Shown here one piece after another: positions 35,685 to 43,255 of a stretch of DNA of 64,000 bases. The notes under the pieces are model-generated. The model was not told the DNA's origin and did not search any database. It saw nothing but the letters and a program-made list of their open reading frames with translations. The stretch spans positions 39,039-103,038 of the forward strand of contig JAOAHS010000001.1 of NCBI GenBank assembly GCA_026415135.1. Reading direction: 5' to 3'. Position 1 is the stretch's first letter. Every line of letters begins with the position of its first letter. This DNA comes from Calditerrivibrio sp. Lineage in GTDB: Bacteria; Chrysiogenota; Deferribacteres; Deferribacterales; Calditerrivibrionaceae. The position numbers were made by a program, and so were the translations under genes.

Positions 35685-35733
35685 TTGACAAATTTTGTAA
35701 ACAATATTATTGCTTACTTTAGAGGTAAACAAT
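35685..35733 (+). promoter_or_regulatory. Promoter and Rrf2 operator candidate upstream of the cbb3 cluster
   Basis: A TTGACA -35 box (35685-35690) precedes an inverted repeat: GTAAACAAT (35697-35705), 3 bp, ATTGCTTAC (35709-35717), 8 of 9 positions matching. A third identical half-site GTAAACAAT (35725-35733) touches the start codon. The dyad covers the spacer and the weak -10 region, so a bound regulator would block transcription. The natural candidate is the Rrf2 protein encoded right after it. Confidence 0.6.
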
Positions 35734-36166
35734 GGTTTTAATAAAAAAAGAAGTTGATTACGCGATTAGAATAATTGCGTATTTATTAGGTAAGAACTGT
35801 TTGGTAAAAACTGAGGAGATCTCTGAGAGGCTTTATATTTCTTTTTCAAATACTATTAAAATTTTGCACAAATTGTCAAAATGTGGTATAATAGAAACTA
35901 AGACTGGCAAAAATGGTGGGGTTTTGTTGAGTAAAGGAGTTGAGGATTTGAGCATTTATTCTGTTTTAAAGTGTATGGGTTATGATTCTGAGATAAATGC
36001 TTGTGTTAATGTACCTGAATCATGCAAGTTAAATCCAATTTGTAATATTACCCATTTTTTCGCAGAACTTCAGTATGATCTTATAGATCGATTAAAAAGC
36101 AGGAAGATTAAGGATTTCATCTTTGATGATAAAGCACTACAAAAAATAGGAGGTTTTTATGAATGA
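35732..36166 (+). CDS. Rrf2-family Fe-S regulator
   Basis: This is 144 residues with an N-terminal winged helix (VDYAIRIIAYLLG, then the recognition part ISFSNTIKILHKLSKCGIIETKTGKNGG). The three cysteines C-x6-C-x5-C (CVNVPESC, then CKLNPIC) sit where IscR and NsrR hold their cluster. Such regulators sense Fe-S status, nitric oxide or oxygen. It overlaps ccoN by 8 bp, so it is transcribed with the cbb3 oxidase and probably controls it. SD AGAGG precedes the ATG. Whether it is NsrR-like or another subgroup is not decidable here. Confidence 0.85.
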   Translation: MVLIKKEVDYAIRIIAYLLGKNCLVKTEEISERLYISFSNTIKILHKLSKCGIIETKTGKNGGVLLSKGVEDLSIYSVLKCMGYDSEINACVNVPESCKLNPICNITHFFAELQYDLIDRLKSRKIKDFIFDDKALQKIGGFYE

Positions 36167-37571
36167 GTACCAATACGATTACCAAACGGTAAAGGGTTTT
36201 ATAATTTCCAGCCTATTTTGGGGCGTAGTGGGGCTTGTAATTGGTCTTCTTATCTCAGTCCAGATGTGGAATGCTGATTTTAACTTCGGAGAGTATTTTA
36301 CGTTTGGAAGATTGAGGACGATCCACACTAACGTTTTGGCTTATGGTCTCGGTATAGGCGCTGAATTTGGTATTTTTTACTATTTAGTAATTAGGCTAAC
36401 TAAAAGACCGCTTATCTTCCCAAAGCTTGCACGTTTTCACCTATGGCTGTTCAATATCGGTATAGCACTTGCGACATGGACACTTTTTATGGGGTATTCC
36501 CAGAATCTTGAATACGCTGAATTCGAATGGCCTATCGATATTGCCGTAGTGATTCTGTGGGTTATTTTTGCCATCAATGTGATGGGGACTATTTTCAAAA
36601 GAAAAGAAGAGGAGATGTATATATCCCTCTGGTTTATCATTGCTACCATTGTTACAGTAGCTATTCTTTATATAGTAAACAATCTTTCAATCCCAGCTAC
36701 ACTTTTCAAATCTTATCACCTTTTTGCTGGTGTTAATAGTGCAAATGTGGAATGGTGGTATGGCCATAATGCGGTTGGATTTTTGTTTACTACCCCAATT
36801 CTTGCAATGTTTTATTATTTCTTGCCTAAATCCACTGGGCTACCCATATACAGCCATAGACTTTCTATAATTTCTTTCTGGTCACTTATTTTTGCTTACC
36901 TCTGGACAGGAGCACACCACCTTGTTTACACGCCACTTCCTGATTGGATACAGACCTTAGGTATAGCGTTCACCCTTTTCTTAATAGTTCCATCATGGGG
37001 TTCTGTGGTTAATGGGTACTTTACAGTGGAAAGTGACTGGTCTGTGATGAAGAACAAGTATCTGACTAAATTCTTTATTGCAGGTATAACTTTTTATGGC
37101 TTACAGACTATTCAAGGCCCATCTCAGAGTATTAGAGTGATAAGTTCTTTAATTCACTATACCGACTGGGTACCAGGTCACGTTCATATGGGTACTATGG
37201 GTTGGGTGACAATGGTTGTATGTGCTTCTATTTATTATATCATTCCACATATCTATAAAACAGAGATTTACAGTGAAAAGATAGCCAACATACATTTCTG
37301 GATAGTGCTGATTGGCCAGCTTATGTTCTCCATTACTATGTGGATTACTGGTATTCAGCAGGGGGCTATGTGGAAAATGACAAACCCTGATGGTTCACTT
37401 AAGTATACATTTATTGAGACAGTTGTAGCAAATTATCCTTACTGGCAAATGAGAACAATCGCAGGTGTGATATTCGTAATTGGAATGCTTTTCTTCCTGT
37501 ATAATGTATTTATGACTATTCAAAAGGGGAAGAAAGAGCTTGCAGCTAAACTCGCTGCGGCTAATGCTTAA
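36159..37571 (+). CDS. ccoN: cbb3-type cytochrome c oxidase subunit I
   Basis: This is 470 residues with about 12 TM helices and the haem- and copper-ligand histidines in the expected contexts: RTIHTNVLAYG, WWYGHNAVGF, TGAHHLVYTP and DWVPGHVHMGTMGW. CcoN holds haem b and the haem b3/CuB centre that reduces oxygen at low concentration. SD AGGAGG lies within the end of the Rrf2 gene. It is followed by a fused ccoO/ccoP gene. Confidence 0.94.
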   Translation: MNEYQYDYQTVKGFIISSLFWGVVGLVIGLLISVQMWNADFNFGEYFTFGRLRTIHTNVLAYGLGIGAEFGIFYYLVIRLTKRPLIFPKLARFHLWLFNIGIALATWTLFMGYSQNLEYAEFEWPIDIAVVILWVIFAINVMGTIFKRKEEEMYISLWFIIATIVTVAILYIVNNLSIPATLFKSYHLFAGVNSANVEWWYGHNAVGFLFTTPILAMFYYFLPKSTGLPIYSHRLSIISFWSLIFAYLWTGAHHLVYTPLPDWIQTLGIAFTLFLIVPSWGSVVNGYFTVESDWSVMKNKYLTKFFIAGITFYGLQTIQGPSQSIRVISSLIHYTDWVPGHVHMGTMGWVTMVVCASIYYIIPHIYKTEIYSEKIANIHFWIVLIGQLMFSITMWITGIQQGAMWKMTNPDGSLKYTFIETVVANYPYWQMRTIAGVIFVIGMLFFLYNVFMTIQKGKKELAAKLAAANA

Positions 37572-37582
37572 GGAGGCTACTT

Positions 37583-38464
37583 ATGTCCCATAACAAGAGT
37601 AAATTATATAGCAATGCCCTATTGTTTACAGTGGTTGCGGCGATAACAGTACTTATAGGTACTTTTGTTACCATGTTTTATCCAATGATGAGGGATGAAA
37701 TGCACCCCAAATTGGAAAGTCTACAGCCTTTTACCCCTCTACAACTTGCTGGTAGAGATGTGTATATGAGAGAAGGTTGCATGAACTGTCATACCCAGAC
37801 AGTTAGACCATTGAAAGCGGATGTACTTAGGTATGGTGATTATTCCAAGGCTGGTGAGTTTTTCTATGATAGACCACACCTTTGGGGGTCTAAGAGAACA
37901 GGTCCAGATCTTGCAAGGATAGGTGGTAAATACCCAGATGATTGGCATTATCAACATATGGCTAACCCGCAAGCTTTTTATGAAAAATCTAATATGCCAA
38001 AATACGATTTCTTATCGAAAAAAAAGATCGATATAGATAAGACTGTAGCTGGTTTAAAGGTTTTGGGTATTCAGTACAAACCTGAGGAGATCGAAGCTTT
38101 AAAAACAAAGAATGAAATGGATGCCATAGTGGCTTATCTTCAGCAGCTTGGTACTTCTATAGCTAAAAAACAGGTTATCATTGTAGACGAAAAAACAGTA
38201 GAGGAAAAGAGCCCATTAGCTGGTAAAGCAGAAGCAGTGGCTGAAGGGCAAAGGCTTTACAAGATCGAGTGTGTGGGTTGTCACGGGAAGAATGCAGAAG
38301 GGAATATAGGTACTGCATTCGCTGATTCAACAAGAACAGATAAAGAGCTCTTTCTGGTAATTGCGAACGGAGTCGAAGGTGCAATGCCCGGATATGCTAA
38401 TCAGTTTAGTAGGGAGAAGATCTGGGCAATGGTTGAATATGCTAAGTCTTTGAAAAAGCAATAG
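37583..38464 (+). CDS. ccoO: CcoO-CcoP fusion: cytochrome c subunit of cbb3 oxidase
   Basis: This is 293 residues. Residues 1-195 are CcoO-like: TM anchor (about 12-33), haem site CMNCH (C66-H70), and distal ligand M138 in SNMPKY. Residues 215-293 are a second cytochrome c domain with CVGCH (C230-H234) and M268 in GAMPGY, like a CcoP C-terminal domain. The usual separate diheme CcoP is absent. SD AAGGAGG lies a few bases before the ATG. The protein should pass electrons to CcoN. Confidence 0.85.
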   Translation: MSHNKSKLYSNALLFTVVAAITVLIGTFVTMFYPMMRDEMHPKLESLQPFTPLQLAGRDVYMREGCMNCHTQTVRPLKADVLRYGDYSKAGEFFYDRPHLWGSKRTGPDLARIGGKYPDDWHYQHMANPQAFYEKSNMPKYDFLSKKKIDIDKTVAGLKVLGIQYKPEEIEALKTKNEMDAIVAYLQQLGTSIAKKQVIIVDEKTVEEKSPLAGKAEAVAEGQRLYKIECVGCHGKNAEGNIGTAFADSTRTDKELFLVIANGVEGAMPGYANQFSREKIWAMVEYAKSLKKQ

Positions 38465-38474
38465 GGGGTAAAAT

Positions 38475-38669
38475 ATGGCTGAGTACAAAGAGGAGTTTGA
38501 TGATTTCTCAAAATTTGAGAAAGAGGATACAAAAAACGAGATACCTGCTGGTTGGTTGATATTTAGTATAATCTTAACAATTTTTTGTATCTATTATATT
38601 TATGCTTATACTCCGGCTTTTACGGGTTGGAGCCAAGAAAAGGTATTTCAGGAAACAATGAAAAAATAA
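38475..38669 (+). CDS. Detached CcoP N-terminal membrane anchor
   Basis: This is 64 residues: a charged N-terminus, then 'IPAGWLIFSIILTIFCIYYI' (one TM helix) ending in AYTPAFTGWSQE. The arrangement 'n.lP.wWl.lf..tiv....Y...yP...G.sq' is the conserved N-terminal part of CcoP. It carries no haem motif. Together with the cytochrome domain fused to CcoO it suggests that CcoP has been split and its haem domain moved. SD AGGGGG precedes the ATG. Confidence 0.7.
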   Translation: MAEYKEEFDDFSKFEKEDTKNEIPAGWLIFSIILTIFCIYYIYAYTPAFTGWSQEKVFQETMKK

Positions 38670-38677
38670 CTCTAATT

Positions 38678-38704
38678 AAGGGTAGGCAATAGATGCCTAC
38701 CCTT
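38678..38704 (+). other. Strong hairpin after the ccoNO genes
   Basis: Perfect 10-bp stem AAGGGTAGGC / GCCTACCCTT with a 7-base loop. Only TAGTCT follows, not a T-run, so it is more likely an RNA-processing or stabilising element, or a weak terminator, dividing the structural genes from the assembly genes. Confidence 0.5.
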
Positions 38705-38724
38705 TAGTCTAAGAAGGTGATGAT

Positions 38725-38871
38725 ATGGCATGGGATCATATAATGCTTATTATTTTTGGATTTTTTTTAGTATTTTTGATGTTAGGTGCTATAATCTACT
38801 ACTATCTACCTCATAGAAAAGAAAAAGTGGAAAAGGCAAAGTATGATATGTTAAAGGATGAGGATGAGTAG
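38725..38871 (+). CDS. ccoQ: CcoQ/FixQ-like small subunit
   Basis: This is 48 residues: MAWDHIMLI, one TM helix with FGFFLVFLMLGAIIYYY, then a charged cytoplasmic tail (HRKEKVEKAKYDMLKDEDE). Length, topology and location just before ccoG fit CcoQ, which stabilises the cbb3 complex. SD AAGGTGA lies close upstream. The end overlaps the ccoG start by 8 bp. Confidence 0.65.
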   Translation: MAWDHIMLIIFGFFLVFLMLGAIIYYYLPHRKEKVEKAKYDMLKDEDE

Positions 38872-40084
38872 TAACTACCAACAAAAAAGAAAAGTTGTAA
38901 GGATAATCCTCATTTCTTTGAGTTTGATTATACCTTTTGTTAAGATCAATGGGAATAGTCTCTTAAGGTTTGATATTGGTGAACTTATACTTTATCTGTT
39001 TGGTTATCCTATACCAATAAAAAATTTCTTTTTTGTGTTGCTTGCAACACTTTTTGTTACATTTCTCTTTGTAACAATGACTTTGGTTTATGGAAGGATT
39101 TGGTGTGGATGGTTGTGCCCCCAGTCGGTGAGCATGGAGGTAACAGCTTTCGTCGATAAACTTAAAAAAGGGCAATTGGCGAAAAAGGGGATTAATCTCG
39201 TCTGGCTTTGGTTTATAAGTTTTGTGGTTGCATTAGATATGGTCTTTTATTTTGTTGATCCATATAAATTTTTTAATAGTTTGATCTTCAAAGGGTATAT
39301 TCATCCTGTTACCCTTGGTTTCATTGTTGTGCTTACTATCTTAGTTTTTTTAGATCTATATTTAGTTAGATACAGGTTTTGTGCAACTATATGTCCCTAC
39401 TCCATGATACAATCTGTGCTCTACGATGATCATACGTTAGCTGTATATATGATACCGGAAACTAAGGATAAATGTATCAACTGTTTGGCATGTGTAAAAG
39501 TTTGTTCAACTGGTATTGACATAAGAAAGGGGTTGAATTCAGCCTGTATAAATTGTGCAAAGTGTATAGATGCTTGTCAAAAGGTTATGGAGAAATGGGG
39601 TGGCAGATCCCTTTTTGCATACCTTTTTGGACCTAATAACAATCCAAATCTATCAAGACCTACAGTTTTAATAAGTGGTGCTGTGACGTTGGTTTTTCTA
39701 ATTGTGACAGTCGTCTCAGCTTTGAATATCAAAAGCTATTCCGTTGAGTTTATGACCAATCCAAAATTTTATCCAAGATACACAGCTGATGAGGCTGTAA
39801 ACGGTTTTCAGTTAATGTTGGAGAATTTGGGTGCAAAGGAAAAATCATTCAGGATAGAGTTGGCTTCCCAGCTACCTGTTAAAATTGAACCAGATAAAGT
39901 TTTTGTGGTTGGATCTAAAGAGAAGATTGTGGAAAATGTTTTTATAAAATTCCCCAGAGAGATAGCAGAAAAAAATCAATTGATAAATCTAACTGTTTTT
40001 ATAATAGATGAAAAAGGTAGTAAAATTGAAAAAAAAATAACATTTAGAAAACCTTTTGCAAAAAGGAACGGAGTGGTGAAATGA
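38864..40084 (+). CDS. ccoG: CcoG/FixG/RdxA cupric reductase-like ferredoxin protein
   Basis: This is about 406 residues with N-terminal TM helices, the motif 'GRIWCGWLCPQSV' (NapH/FixG type), 'RYRFCATICPYS', and two [4Fe-4S] motifs CINCLACVKVC and CINCAKCIDAC. The C-terminal part is an Ig-like periplasmic domain. CcoG reduces Cu2+ for delivery to the CuB site during cbb3 assembly. ATG 38864 lies 6 bp after AAAGG; an ATG at 38858 is also in frame. Confidence 0.9.
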   Translation: MSSNYQQKRKVVRIILISLSLIIPFVKINGNSLLRFDIGELILYLFGYPIPIKNFFFVLLATLFVTFLFVTMTLVYGRIWCGWLCPQSVSMEVTAFVDKLKKGQLAKKGINLVWLWFISFVVALDMVFYFVDPYKFFNSLIFKGYIHPVTLGFIVVLTILVFLDLYLVRYRFCATICPYSMIQSVLYDDHTLAVYMIPETKDKCINCLACVKVCSTGIDIRKGLNSACINCAKCIDACQKVMEKWGGRSLFAYLFGPNNNPNLSRPTVLISGAVTLVFLIVTVVSALNIKSYSVEFMTNPKFYPRYTADEAVNGFQLMLENLGAKEKSFRIELASQLPVKIEPDKVFVVGSKEKIVENVFIKFPREIAEKNQLINLTVFIIDEKGSKIEKKITFRKPFAKRNGVVK

Positions 40085-40509
40085 GATTGATGGTAGCTCT
40101 TATAATTGTGGGGCTGTTACTTTTATATAGCACTTTCTATTTTGGTGCAATCTATTTTGATGGTAAGGTTGAGAAAAATACCTATGAAGCTGCGATCAAC
40201 TATGACAAACATAAGAAACTGATCTCAGATATAAAATTGGATTTATCTGTGGAAAAAATCAGTTATAATAATGGTATATGGAATATAACCGGTGAGATTA
40301 GGGGCAAAAGTGGTTTTAGTATTAAATCTTTACAAGTGGATTCGCCATCAAAAAAGGTAGAGATTGTTCAGAAAGTTGAGCTTAGTAATAACAATTTTAA
40401 TATCAGATTGGATAAAGTTAGCGAGGGTAATTATGTTATAGTTGCTCAACTATTCATTGATAACGAATCTGTGAGGCTTGAAAAGCCTATTTACTTAAAA
40501 AATATGTGA
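40081..40509 (+). CDS. ccoH: FixH/CcoH-like assembly protein
   Basis: This is 142 residues: an N-terminal TM helix (LMVALIIVGLLLLYSTFYFGAIY, read as about residues 3-25) and a beta-rich periplasmic domain. FixH/CcoH proteins have this topology and assist cbb3 maturation. The start overlaps the ccoG stop (ATGA). Identification rests on topology and position more than on strong motifs. Confidence 0.7.
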   Translation: MRLMVALIIVGLLLLYSTFYFGAIYFDGKVEKNTYEAAINYDKHKKLISDIKLDLSVEKISYNNGIWNITGEIRGKSGFSIKSLQVDSPSKKVEIVQKVELSNNNFNIRLDKVSEGNYVIVAQLFIDNESVRLEKPIYLKNM

Positions 40510-40517
40510 GGTGTGCT

Positions 40518-40598
40518 ATGAGGTTAGGTACTATTATTATGATACTTTCGATAATAACAATGATGTTTATTCCGCTCTTTTTGGCAATGAAGTTTTAA
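40518..40598 (+). CDS. 26-residue single-helix membrane peptide
   Basis: MRLGTIIMILSIITMMFIP, then LFLAMKF: one TM helix with a positive N-terminus and nothing else. GAGGTG precedes the ATG, and it fits exactly between ccoH and ccoS, ending 1 bp before the ccoS start. The good SD and tight packing suggest it is translated. I do not recognise it; it may be a tiny oxidase subunit or assembly factor. Confidence 0.55.
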   Translation: MRLGTIIMILSIITMMFIPLFLAMKF

Positions 40599-40599
40599 T

Positions 40600-40746
40600 A
40601 TGTCATCTCTGTACATTCTTGTGCCAATCAGCCTTTTGTTAGGTGGATTGGCACTTTATTTCTTTTTTTGGGCGTTGAAAAGAAAGCAGTTTGATGATAC
40701 TGAAGGGATAAAATATAGAATACTCCACGATGACGACGAAGAATGA
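40600..40746 (+). CDS. ccoS: CcoS cbb3 maturation protein
   Basis: This is 48 residues: MSSLYILVPISLLLGGLAL, then FFFWALKRKQFDDTEGIKYR and ILHDDDEE. This is the canonical CcoS pattern (one helix, then 'W..k..QfDD.eg...rIL.DD'). CcoS is needed for cofactor insertion into cbb3. It overlaps ccoI by 17 bp. Confidence 0.92.
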   Translation: MSSLYILVPISLLLGGLALYFFFWALKRKQFDDTEGIKYRILHDDDEE

Positions 40747-43165
40747 TCTTTTGATTGAATGCAGTCATTGTCTTTTAAAAATAAAAAGAAATACTGCCAT
40801 CTTGGAAAAAGATGAAGATGGTGTTGAGAGGTATTTTTGTTGTACAGGGTGCCATTCTGTTTATCATTTTGTAAAGACAGGTGGTCTGGAAAGGTTTTAC
40901 TCTATAAGGAAGGGTTATAGTCCCGGAAGTATAAAGAAGGTACAGGTTAGAGAGGAGCTGTTTAAAGATGATTTAAGGCTTATTGAAAAAGGGATGTATT
41001 TAATTAGTTTTTTTATATCTGATATTAGATGTGCTGCTTGTATATGGTTGATAGAAAATAGCTTAAAAAAGTTAGATGGTATAAAGTATGTCAGGGTGAA
41101 TTATGCTACCCATAAAATGACTGTTGAATATGAAAGTGAAAAGATAGCATTACAGAGGATACTGGATACAGTTACTAATTTGGGCTATTGTCCTGTACCA
41201 ACTATTTTGTCCTCCACCTCAGATCTTTTGGAGCGGGAAAAAAAAGAATATTTTGTTAGGTTTGCTGTAGCATCATTTTTTGCGATGCAGTTGATGCTTT
41301 ACAGTATAGCCCTTTATGCTGGATATTTTCAGGGTATTGATAAGAGTTTGAAGTTTTTATTTTCTTTTTTAAGCTTTTTGTTGGCTACTCCGGTGATCTT
41401 TTATTCCGGGAAACCTTTTATAATAAATTCCATTAAATCCCTTAAAAATAGGGTTTTGAGTATGGATATACTTGTTTCCTTGGGGACTTTATCGGCTTAC
41501 TTTTATAGTATTTTTGCACTTTTTACAGAAAGAGAAATATATTTTGACTCGGTTGCTATGATTATCACATTGATACTTTTAGGCAGATTTATAGAATCTT
41601 CGATTAAGCTTAAAGGTTCAAAAGAGCTTTTGATATTAAGATCTTTACAACCAAGACAGGTAAAAAAGCTGAATCAAATACCCACTGATCTCAATAATGT
41701 AGAACCTATAGTGGAGCGTGTGGAAAATATAAAGGCTGGTGATCTTATTGTGGTTTATGAACAGGAGATTATACCACTTGACGGTGAAGTTGTGATGGGT
41801 TCTGCTGAAGTGGATGAGTCTGCTTTAACCGGTGAGAGTATGCCCTTTGAAAAGAAAAAGGGTACAATTGTTTTCTCCGGAACAAAAGTTATATCTGGTG
41901 TAATTGTTGTTTCTGTTTTGGGGGATTATAAGAATTCTGTTTTGTCTAAGATTGTTGATGCCCTTGATTCAGCACAAAATACAGAATTTAAGACTAAACG
42001 CTATGTAGATAAGGTCATATCCATTTTTGTCCCCTCTGTAATAGCTATATCTTTAGCTACTTTTCTATACTGGTTCTTTTCTAATGGTGATATAACTGAT
42101 GGTCTGATAAAAGCTGTATCTGTTTTAGTGATATCATGTCCATGTGCCTTGGGGATTGCTACACCCTTAGCCCTTATGATTGCTACAAGTGTTTCATTAA
42201 AAGAGGGGATTGTTATAAAAAATGGTGATATTCTCGAGAATATGAAAGAGGTAAAAAATATATTCTTTGATAAAACAGGAACTCTGACAGAAGGGGTATT
42301 AAAAGTTTCCATGATATATCCTATAGATATCCCAGAAAAAGAACTCATTCGGATAGTTGCTTCTGTTGAGAAAAACTCAAGACATCCCGTAGCAAAGGCC
42401 ATATTGGATATCTGTTTTGATGAGTTATATGAGCTAAAAGAGTATAAAGAGGTACCTGGTATAGGGATTTACGCCAAGATAACTCCTGACATTGAAGTTG
42501 TGGTGGGGAATGAAAAAATTGTTTCATACTTTAATCTAAAATCACTGACTTTAGCTATACCTGAAGAATGTAAAAATGATATTCAGGTCTGTGTATATAT
42601 CGATGGGACATTCAAGGGGATGATTTTTCTTAGGGATCATCTTAAAAAAGAAGTTCCGACCCTTTTTATGAAATGGAAAAATCATGGATTCAGCATAGAA
42701 GTACTCACTGGAGATAATGAGAGATCAGCGAAAAAAGTCTTAGAGCCTATATTAGGTTATGCTACTATAAAAGCACAACTTTCACCCTTTCAAAAAGGGG
42801 AGAGGATTGAAGCTTTGGAGTTAAGTGGTGTAAAGACTATGTTTGTAGGGGATGGTCTAAACGATTCTATATCTATTAAAAAAGCGTCTGTGGGGATTGC
42901 TATGGGTAGTGGGTCTGAACTGGCAATAGAGACTTCAGATGCGGTGATATTGAATAATAGTCTGTTTAGTGTTGATAAGTTTATATCCATATCGAAAAAG
43001 ACATTAAAAGTAATCAAAGAGAACCTTTTTTGGGCGTTTATCTACAATATAATTATGATCCCGTTGGCAGCCACGGGTTATATTCATCCTATAATCTCTG
43101 CTGTATTTATGAGTGTGAGCTCAATTATTGTTGTATTAAACTCGTTAAGATTAAAAAGAATTTAA
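40730..43165 (+). CDS. ccoI: Copper-translocating P-type ATPase CcoI
   Basis: This is 811 residues. A cysteine-rich N-terminal zinc-ribbon-like segment (CSHC, then CCTGCH) is followed by an HMA-type domain with CAACIW, TM helices with the ion motif SCPCALG, the actuator TGES, the phosphorylation site FDKTGTLTEG, and GDGLNDSIS in the hinge region. FixI/CcoI ATPases export Cu for the cbb3 centre. This type of N-terminal ribbon is usual in CcoI. It is the last gene of the oxidase cluster. Confidence 0.93.
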   Translation: MTTKNDLLIECSHCLLKIKRNTAILEKDEDGVERYFCCTGCHSVYHFVKTGGLERFYSIRKGYSPGSIKKVQVREELFKDDLRLIEKGMYLISFFISDIRCAACIWLIENSLKKLDGIKYVRVNYATHKMTVEYESEKIALQRILDTVTNLGYCPVPTILSSTSDLLEREKKEYFVRFAVASFFAMQLMLYSIALYAGYFQGIDKSLKFLFSFLSFLLATPVIFYSGKPFIINSIKSLKNRVLSMDILVSLGTLSAYFYSIFALFTEREIYFDSVAMIITLILLGRFIESSIKLKGSKELLILRSLQPRQVKKLNQIPTDLNNVEPIVERVENIKAGDLIVVYEQEIIPLDGEVVMGSAEVDESALTGESMPFEKKKGTIVFSGTKVISGVIVVSVLGDYKNSVLSKIVDALDSAQNTEFKTKRYVDKVISIFVPSVIAISLATFLYWFFSNGDITDGLIKAVSVLVISCPCALGIATPLALMIATSVSLKEGIVIKNGDILENMKEVKNIFFDKTGTLTEGVLKVSMIYPIDIPEKELIRIVASVEKNSRHPVAKAILDICFDELYELKEYKEVPGIGIYAKITPDIEVVVGNEKIVSYFNLKSLTLAIPEECKNDIQVCVYIDGTFKGMIFLRDHLKKEVPTLFMKWKNHGFSIEVLTGDNERSAKKVLEPILGYATIKAQLSPFQKGERIEALELSGVKTMFVGDGLNDSISIKKASVGIAMGSGSELAIETSDAVILNNSLFSVDKFISISKKTLKVIKENLFWAFIYNIIMIPLAATGYIHPIISAVFMSVSSIIVVLNSLRLKRI

Positions 43166-43171
43166 ACTGTT

Positions 43172-43199
43172 TTGTCCTTACCCATTAAATTTTTATAGA
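43172..43199 (+). promoter_or_regulatory. Weak promoter candidate for flhA
   Basis: TTGTCC (43172-43177), 16 bp, TATAGA (43194-43199) in the 90-bp gap after ccoI. The -35 is only a partial match. No sigma-54 or sigma-28 box is evident in the gap. Confidence 0.3.
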
Positions 43200-43255
43200 T
43201 AAATTCATCAAAATATTGTATAGTTATTGTAAATAAACTCAAAAGTAAGGGGTAG

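Noticed and set aside
31593..36166. The ZIP transporter as a functional part of the TRAP regulatory unit
   Set aside because: It is only 9 bp from the kinase gene, but nothing in its sequence links it to organic-acid sensing; shared transcription is possible without shared function.
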